Assembly: GCA_947561585.1 (NCBI GenBank)
Contig: CANNZV010000422.1
Coordinates: forward strand, 500,102-564,101
DNA from: Caprella mutica
Lineage: Eukaryota; Arthropoda; Malacostraca; Amphipoda; Caprellidae
Direction: 5' to 3'
Length of the DNA: 64,000 nucleotides
Part shown: piece after piece, positions 35,891 through 47,835 of the stretch
Numbering within the stretch: the stretch's first letter is position 1
Layout: the number at the start of each line of letters is the position of its first letter
The notes under the pieces: model-generated
The model's input: the letters and a program-made list of their open reading frames with translations, nothing else
Told to the model about the DNA's origin: nothing
Database searches by the model: none
Program-made: the position numbers and the translations under genes

Positions 35891-37966
35891 TTATACAAAT
35901 TTAGTAGCTATAGAAAGTAATTTGGTGTAGTCTGCCCCTTTGGGTCTGCTTAGTGCCTTCAGTTTGCCCCGGAGGTGGGAAGGGATGGGGAGGAGAATTC
36001 TGGTACCCAGAGGAGAACCTGAAGAGAGACAGAAATAAACTTTTAATGGAGTTTAGTGGGAAGAGGTGGAAATATATTGAATTTTAAACTTATAATATTT
36101 AGAAAGAGTCCTTGTTGTGATTTAATACAGTAGAACTCCTCTATAGTGAAAAAGGAAGAAGTCTGTATAGTGAACAAATTTTCTTCAGTCTGCCATGAAT
36201 GGCCATTAGTTATAGAAAAATAATGACCATTTTATGGCAGACTAAAGAAAATTTGTGAACTATAGAGGTTAGAGGATACTTCCTAACTCTAGACACTACA
36301 CAGGAAAGTTAAAAGAAGTTCTACTGCAGTAGGAACCTGTACTCACTCTGGTGAATAACTAATAAGTGCCTAAGTAAAGAGCCAAGTATAAATGTAACTT
36401 GGTTGTTATAAAGGTTATGCGAATTTCACTCACCATCTTCATTTATTAGCACCACATTATTGGTGTTGAAACTAGGAGTCATAGGAGGCTGTTTGTGCAC
36501 ACACCCCATCACAATGCCTTTCTTCTTCTCTCCTTTGATAGCCAGTAAAACTTTGTCTCCTGGAGGTAAAGCAGAAAATAACTCACGATTGGAAAGACGC
36601 AGCTAGAGAAAAATATTCTATCCTTCAGATAGCTAATTTAAGGCACCAAACTTAAAAAACTAGTCTGCAAAGCCTATGGTAGAATATAAAGAAGGCCTAC
36701 CTAGAGTTACCCTAATGCATTTTCAATAAATTAAAATTAGTTTGGAATTGTGAATTATCATCATGCCCATGGAATTTGGATACGCATACGAATTATATTT
36801 GGATAATTTATATAACCAATAGAATTTCTTCAATTGACAATTATATTTTGAATTGATAGTTTCATGATTTTACAGATATATATTTATTATTATTTTGAAA
36901 TCAAAACTCAGTTTTATGAAATATATTGTTCTCATACCTGGGTGTCCATATTTCTTCTTAGTGTACATGTGAATTATCTTTGGAGGTCTGCCTTCCAACA
37001 TAGCAGCTTTTCCAATGCCGCTGTTGTCTATGACTCTCAAGCGACTCAACTTCTGTAGCATGTAGTTTGATGTGGACAGTTGAAAGTGTCTGACAATCTG
37101 AAAAGAAGAACATTATGTAACAACTGTACTTGTACAATTGATGGATTGTTGAATATTATTAAATTAGTACTAGAAACATAAACAGCTTTTATTATTTCTC
37201 TAGAGAAAGCTCCAAGATTTAGCTCAAAGAATTGTAAAAAATTAATAATAGACTACAGATAATATTAACTTGCCTCCAAATTTGGTTTGAAGAATTGATT
37301 GGAGAGTCTAAACTTATTTAATATATTCATATTAGAAATTATAATATTATCTGAAAAAAAAAAAAATTATTTAATTCAAATGGCTAAATTATGAAGAGCC
37401 ATAGTTAAGTCACAAGAGTATGGCCTGTGGCTGTGGCACTAGGCCTGGCAACAGACTAAATTTGAGATTGTCAAGCAATAACCAGTCTACAGAAGCTGGT
37501 AAAGTATTCCTCTGTTTTGGATTCTGTTCTCAACAAAATACATGTAAATTTAGAGGGAAAATCAGGAAATTGAAGATTTTTCACACTAAAAATGTTAAAA
37601 ATGTCACATATTTTGAAGAAGGGGTCTGTAGATTGTAGAATAATAAATATGGAACATTTTTAATAATAACTTTCTACATTCATTTTTATTGAGAACAAAA
37701 AGCAAACTGGAAAATGTTTTGATGAATAGTTTTACTATTTAATATTTTCTGCACTCTGGGGATTTTTTATATCTAGTTCTAAAGTATTTATAGCAGACTT
37801 TAGAATTCAGAGTTCAGACTAGCCAGTCAAATTAACCATTGTAAACCTAGGCTCCTGCCTCCTTGCACTAAACATAGGCCATAGGTACTTAACCGCACTT
37901 CCTCTTTCTTCAGCGAGTTATGTGAGGAATGAGGATGTTGGTCCTACTCACCAGACTGTATTTCAT
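35891..37966 (-). CDS. MRPL14: Mitochondrial large-subunit ribosomal protein uL14m, 142 aa
   Basis: This is a nuclear-encoded protein of the mitochondrial ribosome large subunit, at the interface with the small subunit. Exons in minus-strand order are 37966-37952, 37097-36938, 36559-36434 and 36018-35891 (429 nt, GT-AG, phases consistent). Family motifs in order are KLSRLRVIDNSGIGK, PPKIIHMYTKK, GDKVLLAIKGEKKKGIVMG, PPMTPSFNTNNVVLINEDG and GSPLGTRILLPIPSHLRG, ending in KLLSIATKFV. Human MRPL14 is 145 aa, so the length fits. The last three exons are secure. Exon 1 (MKYSL) is inferred from a GTGAGT donor in the right phase, and it completes an N-terminus rich in basic and hydroxyl residues that suits mitochondrial import. 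That short exon lies inside a miniature element. The alternative first Met at 37061 would leave almost no presequence. Confidence 0.9.
37484..37628. mobile_element. Fragmentary miniature element, CCAGTCTRCAG family
   Basis: It starts CCAGTCTACAGAAGCTGG and contains TAAAATACATGTAAATTTAG, ending in GGGGTCTGTAGATTG. It resembles the elements near 12925-13240 and, inverted, 54040-54140. It lies in MRPL14 intron 1. Confidence 0.7.
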
Positions 37967-38177
37967 GGTAAATTCCACCAACTTCTTGGTGGAATTTTTT
38001 TTCCTTTGAAAAAAATATTCTAGCAATGTCAGTGGATTTTTAGCTATTTAATCCTATGTTACCATTAATTTTTATGGCTAAATGAGGAAAATGATGCTGG
38101 ATCAGCCAAATATTCTGGTGGATTTTTTCAACTTTTTGAACAAGTCAGTGGGTTTTTGTGCATCAAATACAGACTGG
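37951..38177. mobile_element. 227-bp miniature element with 8-bp duplication; donates MRPL14 exon 1
   Basis: The ends are CCAGACTGTATTTCATGG and the mirrored ATCAAATACAGACTGG. It is flanked by CCTACTCA (37943-37950) and CCTACTCC (38178-38185), an 8-bp duplication with one mismatch that suggests hAT-type insertion. The interior has TCCTATGTTACCATTAATTT, shared with the CCAGTCTGCAGA elements. Related copies lie at 38885-39108, 39311-39527 and 19620-19860. Confidence 0.85.
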
Positions 38178-38551
38178 CCTACTCCTACTCTGAGTCTTAG
38201 CAGGCAGCAGAGACTTAGTATCTAACCCTCAGGTCTGAGTCTGGTCTGGTCTGTGAGCTTCAGTTTTCTGAAAAATATAAAAAAAAGTTCAGTAAAGATA
38301 AAGAATCATAAATTGCCCATTGGTGCATGTTAAATATAAATAAATATTAATAATATAGCTACTTAACCCTGATTTACTTATTGATGCATTCCATGATTCT
38401 CTGTGATGATGAAAACATACCCAGTTAGTAGGTCACAATTATTTCCACTTCTGAGTTCTGCAGAGGTGAATTTACTGAATTAAGGCCCATTTTAGAAGAT
38501 TTTAAGCCAAAATTCAATCAACATTTCAAATCAATGAGACCTATTGCAAGC

Positions 38552-38758
38552 CCATGTAATAAAGCATGTCCAAACTCACTATTTTAATGGAGAGTTTGTG
38601 ACAGTTATTTTGAGCCCTTCAATTGCAAATGGTGAGAAATATCTAATTTTCTCTTATGCTTATTATGATACAATGTTATTTTGGAGAGGAATTTGGTTAT
38701 TTTTGGAGAGAGCTGGAGAGACAAATGGAGAGTTTATGAGCCCTACTATATTACTTGG
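38552..38758. mobile_element. Miniature element, CCAAGTAATAAAGC family, diverged
   Basis: It starts CCATGTAATAAAGCATGTCC and ends ATATTACTTGG, with the same interior blocks as 19859-20093 (TTTTGGAGAG, GACAGTTATTTTGAGC). An ORF spanning it and the next element is fortuitous. Confidence 0.8.
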
Positions 38759-38884
38759 CAGCAAGCAGACCCAGTCTGCAGAAAATCATAATATGGAACA
38801 TCTTTCCAAGACATTGACAAATTGTCTATGTTACAATCCAGGAATTAATTTAACTGCGAGAAATTTTGAGTTAATTCCTATGCA

Positions 38885-39527
38885 CCCGTCTGTATTTCGT
38901 GGGAAATTCCATCGATATATCTGTGGAATTTTTTCCATTTGAAAATAATTTTCTGGCAAAGTCAGTGGATTTTTAGCTATTTATAAATTATACCTATGTT
39001 ACCATTAATTTTTGGTGGATAAATTGGGAAAATGTTGGTGGATTGGATCAGCCAATTTGCCAAATAACTGGATATTCAGTGGAATTTTTTGCAAAAAATA
39101 CAGACTGGTATGCACCCATTAATGATTAATTTAGCTGCAGGCCTGCAGGAGATTCTGAATCTGCTACAGTGCAACAGACTTAAAAGACAGTGATACTGAC
39201 TACAGACTACTGAGAGTCTGTCAGAGACAGAGAATAACTCTCCCTCATTGGACCCTCAAATTATAATCTTAAGAGAAGGAGACACATTATAAAGTGAAGA
39301 CCTAGGTAAACCAGTCTGTATTTCATGATAAATTCCATTGACTTATTGGTGAAATTTTTCCCCCTTGAAAATAGCTATTTACTCCTATGCTACTACCATT
39401 AATTTTTAGTTGATAAATGGACAAATTGTTGGTGGATCTGACTGGATCACCTTTTTGATAAGTCAGTGGGATTTTGTGAACCGAATAGATAGAGACTGCC
39501 ACTGGTCCACTGGTAGTGGACCAGATT
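38885..39527. mobile_element. Two tandem miniature elements, CCAGTCTGTATTT family
   Basis: The first runs about 38885-39108 (CCCGTCTGTATTTCGTGGG to AAAAAATACAGACTGG) and the second about 39311-39527 (CCAGTCTGTATTTCATGA to CCACTGG). Both carry TCCTATG...ACCATTAATTTTT and AGTCAGTGG blocks as in 37951-38177. Between them is a fragment with GCTGCAG and GAGAGTCTGTCAGAG like the CCAGTCTGCAGA elements. Confidence 0.7.
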
Positions 39528-39669
39528 GGAAAACTCAAATTCTAACAGAGTTACTCATAAATACTCGACCACAGAGTTTATTATTGATTAACCTTGTTTA
39601 CTATTAGTAAAGCATGTAGAGTTCAATTTTTTCAAACATTATGAAATATATTGGACTAATTTTTACATA

Positions 39670-41278
39670 AACTGCGTCCATCGCTTTATTGCAGATCATT
39701 ATTTTGTGAATAATTTTAATAATATTGATCGTACGACGTACAGTAGTGAAACTTTGGTCACTGGAATATTGCTTCTATGTTAGTATCTTGCTGAAATATT
39801 TTTTGAATCCATGAGAAAATTGGAAAGTTATGAACATTTATGTATTTTGAAGGGATTTTAACTGTCCATCGCTTTATTGCAGCTTTGTGAAAAGGTCAAG
39901 AAATGGGCGATTAACTTCTACCGAGAGGGTAAAAATTGTAACAGGTCCTGCAGAAGGGATGACTCTTTTATATTTAGCTAATGAATTTGGGAGGGATAAG
40001 AGAAACATAGTTTCTATTGTGGAAAATCCCGACACCAACCCAAGGAGAGATGAGGGTACGAGAAGCTTTTTCCCCTCAAAATATGCGAAAGCTACCCAGG
40101 CAGGTTAAAGGCAGCCAAATAACACTAGTGCCTCTATTTTCGACAAGGCTGTCATTGGTTATTCGCCCAAAGTGTCTTAAATGAGACGACAAGGAACGTG
40201 GAGTCCATTTCCAGGCCTCCTATGGATAAGACCCAAGAGGAAAAAGGCATTAGATTTACACAGAATTACATGAAAACGAACTTCCTACTTGTTCTTTTAA
40301 CAGATGAGGAAAGAGCCACCCTTGATTGTCTGGAAGGATGGGTTAAAGTTTGGATCCTAATCCTACTAAAGCTGTTTATCCACACTGGTTTCGTCATCAA
40401 CAAGGAGGCTGTGGCTTTATGTTTTAAGCGGGCATCATTCGTGAAACGTTAATTGTTCCTTTTCGAGTACCAGAGGTTGTAAATCTAACAATCCAATCCT
40501 ACATTGCCTCTTTTGTTGAGTACTTGTTCCCTTGGCCAAATAGTTTGCAATTATCTCGTTGGCAAAAGAAGATTTCCTTGCATTACTTCGCACAATCTCA
40601 TGCTTGAAGGGTTACAACTTCTTTCCTCATATCTCTGGGCATCAAGTGAGAGACTCTCATGACATGATGACTTGATTGTCTTGTTCTCTTGTCTTAAGCC
40701 CCATTGAGCATTTCTGACTGTTTCATTTGAGACGTTACATCAGGACTGTTTTGAAGTAAGACCAATGACAGCCATGTCAAAAATGGAGGCACTAGTGTCA
40801 TTTAGCTGCCCTATGACCTGCCTGCGTATTTTTCGCATATTTCGAGGAGAAATTCTTTTTCTAGTACCCTCATCTCTCCTTGGGGTTGTGTTGGGAATTT
40901 CCACAAAAGAAACTATTTTTCTTTTAACCCTTCCAAGTAATAAAGCTGAATATAGAAAAGTCCTCCCTTCTGCAGGACCTGCTAGGCTCAGAGGCTGCTA
41001 CAATTTTTACCCTCTCGGTACCTAGATGTTAATCGCCCATTTTTTGACCTTTTCACAGGGCTGCAATAAAGCGATGGACAGTTAAAATGTCTTCATAATA
41101 CATATATGTTCATAACTTTCCAATTTTCTCATTGATTCAAAAAATATTTCAGCAAGATACTAACATACCTAGAAGCAATCTTCCAGTGAGTCAGTGACCA
41201 AAGTTTCACTACTGTATGATCAATATTATTAAAATTATTCACAAAATAGTGATCTGCAATAAAGCGATGGACGCAGTT
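39670..41278 (+). mobile_element. Tc1/mariner-type element with long duplicated inverted arms, 1.6 kb
   Basis: The ends are AACTGCGTCCATCGCTTTAT and its complement, flanked by TA (39668-39669 and 41279-41280). The inverted similarity extends about 0.5 kb inward on each side. The terminal motif GTCCATCGCTTTATTGCAG occurs a second time about 190 bp inside each arm. The left arm holds an N-terminal transposase fragment (39887-40108, LTSTERVKIV, helix-turn-helix type), and the right arm holds the same sequence inverted. The centre encodes decayed pieces of a Tc1-like catalytic domain (LTDEERATLDCLEGWVKVW near 40290, ETLIVPFRVPE near 40450, FAQSHA near 40590). Stops and frame changes show it is inactive. 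Confidence 0.85.
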
Positions 41279-41476
41279 TAGTTAAATGAAATAATCTGTA
41301 ATTTCTGCAGGGTTGTCTTTAGGATGGATATCTAACAGAGTTACCAGTTAATCAGAAAAGAGCTATTTTTGATAATAATAATTTTTCCACCCTGGGCTAG
41401 TGGACTAGTGGTAACTAGGTACTAACTAGTAGGTTTGTTTAATGTTCCTATGTAGTATGTTAGGTTAGGCCTAACG
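41279..41476. other. Spacer between two elements
   Basis: Short non-coding stretch. A segment TCTAACAGAGTTAC also appears at 39540 on the other side of the Tc1-type element, which may be a local duplication. Confidence 0.4.
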
Positions 41477-41499
41477 GTATATAGAATCACCTAAGTCAC

Positions 41500-41660
41500 G
41501 AATCGGACGGAAACGGACCGATTGAGGACCAAAACGGACCGATTGGGGACCAAAACGGACCAATTGTCACATTGTGTTCCAAAATGGACAGATTGGGGTC
41601 CAAAACGGACCGAATGGTGACCAAGCCGGATCTAATCAGACCGAAACTGAGCTAATTGTG
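41500..41660. repeat. Left terminal array A, 20-21 bp
   Basis: About seven units of GACCAAAACGGACCGATTGG with variants. The right arm has the complement at 58140-58290, matching unit for unit, including the odd units with GTGTTCC and AAGCCGGATC. Confidence 0.9.
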
Positions 41661-42421
41661 CGTTCCCGTGATGAAGAACTCGAAGGACGTCCCTCAATTC
41701 TACGAGAACAAACCGTTCCCGTGATGAAGAACGTTCGTCAAGTTCGTGGAACTCGACGACACGGTAGGTAGTACGTCGAGCTGTCCCTCTTGGCAGCCGT
41801 GACGTCACAAACGTAAACAAACAAACGAATAGGGCGGGAGAAACACCTGTTCTTATTTGTAAATTAATAAAATTCATAATTGACATAATATTACATGTTT
41901 TGAGATTAATTGATAATTAATTAAACCAACCAAACCAAATTATTGATTGTTAGTATCAGTATTTCAGTATTATTTATTGCAGAGTAGGGCCAGTAGCATC
42001 GGCACTCTTACTCGCTCAGTCTATCACCCTCATCATATCAGCTCCAAACATAATGTAAACTTGTAAACTTGTAATCTGGAGTATGTATAGCTCTGTATAA
42101 TAGCACTCCTTTGAAGATTATTCAGTTACTTTTATCTATATTAAGATTGCTGCTTGGCATCTGGACCAAGACAAAGTCAGGGTCCAAACAAGAAATTTGC
42201 TGTTCCCTGGGTAAAAACAAAATAAAATTTATTTTTTCATATACAAGTCAAAATCAGATAAAATTTACATGAATTCTTTAAAATTTTCTGGCAAAGACTC
42301 CCTGGTGATTTTTTCATTATCTATAGCTAAGTAAATTCCTATGACAACACTGGTCTGCAGAATATGGGACATTTTTAACATTTTCTGGGCACTAACTAAA
42401 ATCCGGAAAAAAAACGTGAGC

Positions 42422-42449
42422 GTGACGTGAGCGTGCACGCTCACGTCAC
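42422..42449. repeat. 28-bp perfect palindrome at the edge of array B
   Basis: A self-complementary 28-bp segment centred on GCGTGCACGC. The right arm has its counterpart, a 24-bp perfect palindrome, at 53977-54000. Both sit at the outer boundary of the B arrays. Confidence 0.95.
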
Positions 42450-42803
42450 TTAGTATTGACTAAAACACGGAAAATGGAATTTGCGTGCACGCCCACGCAA
42501 CTAAGTTGACTAAAACATGGAAAAGTGGAATTTCATGGAATTTCTTGGCGTGCACGCTCACGCAACTGTCTAAAACGCGGAAAAATTGAAATTATTGGCG
42601 TGCACGCTCACGCAACTGTCTAAAATGCGGAAAAAAAGAATTGGCGTGCACGCTCACGCAACGGTCAAAAACGCAGAAAAATTAAAAAAATGGCGTGCAC
42701 GCTCACGTAAATGTCTAAATTAAAATAGTTGGCGTGCACGCTCACGCAACTGTCTAAAATGCGGAAAAAAAGAATTTGCGTGCACGCTCACGCAACTGTC
42801 AAA
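42450..42803. repeat. Left array B, GCGTGCACGCTCACGCAAC units
   Basis: Eight or nine units of about 40-50 bp share the core GCGTGCACGCTCACGCAACT followed by GTCTAAAATGCGGAAAA. It is the inverted counterpart of the much longer B' array. Confidence 0.92.
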
Positions 42804-42805
42804 TA

Positions 42806-43380
42806 TTTTTGACTCAAATATTTTTGACTCAAATATTTTTGACTCAAATATTTTTGACTCAAATATTTTTGACTCAAATATTTTTGACTCAAAATTTTTG
42901 ACTCAAATATTTTTGACTCAAATATTTTTGACTCAAATATTTTTGACTCAAATATTTTTGACTCAAATATTTTTGACTCAAATATTTTTGACTCAAATAT
43001 TTTTGACTCAAATATTTTTGACTCAAATATTTTTGACTCAAATATTTCTGACTCAAATATTTTTGACTCAAATATTTTGACTCAAAAATTTAAGACTCAA
43101 AAATTTTAGACTCAAATATTTTACCTCAAATATTTTGACTCAAACATTTTGACTCAAATATTTTGACTCAAATATTTTGACTCAAATATTTTGACTCAAA
43201 TATTTTGACTCAAATATTTTGACTCAAATATTTTGACTCAAATATTTTGACTCAAATTTTTTGACTCAAATTTTTTGACTCAAATTTTTTGACTCAAATT
43301 TTTTTTGCTGAAATATTTTTGGCTCAAATATTTTTGGCTCAAATATTTTTGGCTCAAATATTTTGAATCAAATATTTTGA
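42806..43380. repeat. Left array C, 15-bp AAATATTTTTGACTC units
   Basis: About 38 units. The first half is the exact 15-mer, then 14-mer and other variants (TTTGACTC, TTTTGGCTC, TTTTGAATC). Long ORFs on both strands (LSQKY and TQIFL repeats) are artefacts of a period divisible by three. Confidence 0.95.
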
Positions 43381-43479
43381 ATCAAATATATTCTTTAAAG
43401 ATATATATTTTTAATTAATATTATTTTTTTCTTTTACTATTGATAACCCATTATTTTTATGGGAAGTACACTATAGTTA

Positions 43480-46330
43480 GTGAAATTGAAATATAAATAT
43501 AAATTAGCGTGACGATATATTAATTTTATAATATAATTTTGAACGGAATTATGTGATGCATGAAAGGAACGTGTGTCACGCAACTAAATTAGCACAATGA
43601 TGACAGAAAATATAAATTGGCGTGACGATATCAATTGTATAATTTACTATTGTATGGAATTATGTGTTGGCGTGATAGAAACGTGCAGCCCGCTGCTTAG
43701 TGAAAAGATAACCGAAATTATAAATTAGCGTGAAGATATCAATTGTATAGTATAATATCGGATGGAACTATGTGTTGGCGTGATAGAAACGTGCGGCACG
43801 CTGCTTAGTGAAAAGATAACAGAAATTATAAATTAGCGTGACGATATCAATTGTATAGTTTCATATCGGATGGAATTATGTGTTGGCGTGATAGAAACGT
43901 GCGGCACGCTGCTTAGTGAAAAGATAACAAAAATTATAAATTAGCGTGACGATATCAATTGTATAGTTTAATATCGGATGGAATTATGTGTTGGCGTGAT
44001 AGAAACGTGCGGCACGCTGCTTAGTGAAAAGATAACAGAAATTATAAATTAGCGTGACGATATCAATTGTATAGTTTAATATCGGATGGAATTATGTGTT
44101 GGCGTGATAGAAACGTGCGGCACACAGCTTAGTGAAAAGATAACAGAAATTTTAAATTAGCCTGAAGATATAAATTTTAAATTAGCCTGACGATATCAAT
44201 TGTATAGTATAATAACGGATGGAACTATGTGTTGGCGTGATAGAAACGTGCGGCACACAGCTTAGTGAAAAGATAACAGAAATTTTAAATTAGCCTGACG
44301 ATATCAATTATATAGTATAATATCGGATGGAACTATGTGTTGGCGTGATAAAAACGTGCAGCCCGCTGCTTAGTGAAAAGATAACCGAAATTATAAATTA
44401 GCCTGACGATATCAATTGTATAGTATGATAACGGATGGAACAATGTGTTGGCGTGATAGAAACGTGCGACACACAGCTTAGTGAAAAGATAACAAAAATT
44501 ATAAATTAGCATGACGATATCAATTGTATAGTATGATAACGGATGGAACTATATGTTGGCGTGATAGAAACGTGCGGCACACAGCTTAGTGAAAAGATAA
44601 CAAAAATTATAAATTAGCATGACGATATCAATTGTATAGTATGATAACGGATGGAACTATGTGTTGGCGTGATAGAAACGTGCAGCCCGCTGCTTAGTGA
44701 AAAGATAACCGAAATTATAAATTAGCGTGAAGATATCAATTGTATAGTATAATATCGGATGGAACTATGTGTTGGCGTGATAGAAACGTGCGGCACACTG
44801 CTTAGTGAAAAGATAACAGAAATTATAAATTAGCATGACGATATCAATTGTATAGTATAATATCGGATGGAATTATGTGTTGGCGTGATAGAAACGTGCA
44901 GCCCGCTGCTTGGTGAAAAAATAACCGAAATTATAAATTAGCGTGACGATATCAATTGTATAGTTTAATATCGGATGGAATTATGTGTTGGCGTGATAGA
45001 AACGTGCAGCCCGCTGCTTAGTGAAAAGATAACCGAAATTATAAATTAGCATGACGATATCAATTGTATAGTATAATATCGGATGGAATTATGTGTTGGC
45101 GTTATAGAAACGTGCAGCCCGCTGCTTAGTGAAAAGATAACAAAAATTATAAATTAGCATGACGATATCAATTGTATAGTATGATAACGGATGGAACTAT
45201 ATGTTGGCGTGAAAGAAACGTGCGGCACACAGCTTAGTGAAAAGATAACAAAAATTATAAATTAGCATGACGATATCAATTGTATAGTATAATATCGGAT
45301 GGAATTATGTGTTGGCGTGATAGAAACGTGCAGCCCGCTGCTTAGTGAAAAGATAACCGAAATTATAAATTAGCGTGAAGATATCAATTGTACAGTATAA
45401 TATCGGATGGAATTATGTGTTGGCGTGATAGAAACGTGCAGCCCGCTGCTTAGTGAAAAGATAACAAAAATTATAAATTAGCGTGAAGATATCAATTGTA
45501 TAGTATAATATCGGATGGAATTATGCGTTGGCGTGATAGAAACGTGCAGCCCGCTGCTTAGTGAAAATATAACCGAAATTATAAATTAGCGTGACGATAT
45601 CAATTGTATAGTTTGATATCGGATGGAATTATGTGTTGGCGTGATAGAAACGTGCGGCACACAGCTTAGTGAAAAGATAACAAAAATTATAAATTAGCAT
45701 GACGATATCAATTGTATAGTTTGATATCGGATGGAATTATGTGTTGGCGTGATAAAAACGTGCAGCCCGCTGCTTAGTGAAAAGATAACAGAAATTATAA
45801 ATTAGCATGACGATATCAATTGTATAGTATAATATCGGATGGAATTATGTGTCGGCGTGATAGAAACGTGCGGCACGCTGCTTAGTGAAAAGATAACAGA
45901 AATTATAAATTAGCGTGAAGATATCAATTGTATAGAATAATATCGGATGGAATTATGCGTTGGCGTGATAGAAACGTGCAGCCCGCTGCTTAGTGAAAAG
46001 ATAACCGAAATTATAAATTAGCGTGACGATATCAATTGTATAGTTTGATATCGGATGGAATTATGTGTTGGCGTGATAGAAACGTGCAGCCCGATGCTTA
46101 GTGAAAAGATAACCGAAATTATAAATTAGCGTGACGATATCAATTGTATAGTTTGATATCGGATGGAATTATGTGTTGGCGTGATAGAAACGTGCAGCCC
46201 GCTGCTTAGTGAAAAGATAACCGAAATTATAAATTAGCCTGACGATATCAATTGTATAGTATGATAACGGATGGAACTATATGTTGGCGTGATAGAAACG
46301 TGCGGCACACAGCTTAGTGAAAAGATAACA
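43480..46330. repeat. Left array D, 108-bp satellite-like units, about 26 copies
   Basis: The unit reads TAAATTAGCGTGACGATATC, AATTGTATAGTATAATATCG, GATGGAATTATGTGTTGGCG, TGATAGAAACGTGCGGCACG, CTGCTTAGTGAAAAGATAAC, RGAAAT. Copies differ at a few diagnostic positions (GCAGCCCGCTG or GCGGCACACAG) arranged in blocks. The array runs without a gap into the transposase reading frame at 46330. Confidence 0.96.
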
Positions 46331-47794
46331 AAAAACAAAACTGATGAGATTTTTAATTCTGAAAACCTCGTCATAATCACAGATCGCGAGCAAGGAATTG
46401 TCCAAGCAATTAAATATTCAATACCAGAAGCTAGGCATTTCTTTTGTTGGAACCACATCCGGACAGATATAAAAACATGGTTAAACAAAAAATCGGCAAC
46501 AAGAGAAGACCACAAGATTTACCAAGACCATATAACTAAATTGCTGGAGGCAAATTCGTCAGAGTTCAACGGACAGTATGAAAATTTCAAAATATTATGG
46601 TCAGAACCGTTCAGGTTATATTTTGAAAAATATCTTCTCGAAGATGTTAAAAGAAGTACGAGAGAGAAATTTGAGAGTTGTATAGGATGCCCAATAGATA
46701 TTGGAATTACCTCAAATGCCTCGGAGTCCTTGAACTCTGTGTACAAAAGATTTAATAATAATTCGGAGCTCCAATCTGACGTTATGACACTCTCCTTATT
46801 CTATCTTGTAAACTACTATGTCAAAGAAATCCTAAGGAGCTTCCAAGATACTGGAAATTGGAATTTGAAGAAAAATGTCAGTTGCAAAGTTCCAAAAGTC
46901 GAACTAGCTCAAATGGATTGCAACCCAGACGTCATTTTGGATGCTATCATTGAAAACAGAGACAAAATCCCTTGCACAGAATTACCAAATGATAAACACT
47001 CTGCTAAATATACTTTGGCAAAAATTATAGCAGATAATGGACGAGTCACTCTCGACTCAAAATTGCATGTTTTCAATGTTGCTGGCAACAACAAAGTGCA
47101 TGCTGTACATTTGGGGAAGAAGTTGTGCTCTTGCTCATCAAAAACTGATTGCATACACATTACTGCAGCAGAGATTGCTTCTGGTACGACCTCTAACGTC
47201 AACAAAAAGAGAAGACTTAGCTTATCGAAATAAGCTGATAAATCCAGAGCTAAGAAGAAACGCGGAAGAAAATGTGCTCTTCATGAGAGCGAAATCGTTA
47301 TCAATCCTGCTCCTGATTCCCTTCTTGTCAACTCTATTGGGACCGAATGTATCATTAAGGATGAATGCGATGAAAGACCTGTTCCTATCACCACTAGCAC
47401 TCCAGTTAAAGGCGAAACAACAAATGTTGTCCTGCAACGCATTTGTGGTTTGGGTAAGTAGTATTCAAATTTATTAATTACAAGTTCTTAAACTTGTAAC
47501 AATTTTTTTAAATGTATTAAACTCTGAAATTTTCAATAATAATTAGTATACTTTCAAAACAGGTGATTTGCGTGAAGAGCACCTTGCAAGCCTGAATCCT
47601 AGATCACTGATATTCGACAGCGTTATAGATTCATACTGCCGTCTACAAGCTTCCTCTGAACATCTAAAGAAGCATCAAGTTAGAGTGAAGGTAGTAGACT
47701 CGGTGCTCTATCAGGAAATGCAATTGAAAGGAGCAACTTGCGAGAGCTTAGTCAAACGTGCTGCAGGTAGGTTATTTACCCTCGCATTTTTTCC

Positions 47795-47835
47795 GGTTCA
47801 TTCTGATGTAGATCAATTCTACATCAGAATGAACC
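47795..47835. repeat. Perfect 18-bp hairpin, 5-nt loop
   Basis: The arms GGTTCATTCTGATGTAGA and its exact complement are separated by TCAAT. It lies 29 bases inside the second intron of the MULE-Ulp1-PHD gene, just after the GTAGGT donor. Confidence 0.95.

Noticed and set aside
38544..38942. 132-codon ORF on the plus strand
   Set aside because: It spans two different miniature elements whose copies elsewhere are interrupted; it is a chance open frame.
42889..43080. 60-codon ORFs repeating LSQKY on one strand and TQIFL on the other
   Set aside because: They are products of a 15-bp tandem repeat, open on both strands by periodicity alone.
47037..47477. 146-codon ORF overlapping the end of the transposase in another frame
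   Set aside because: The SWIM finger and the downstream splice phase belong to the other frame; this one has no domain and crosses the GTAAGT donor.
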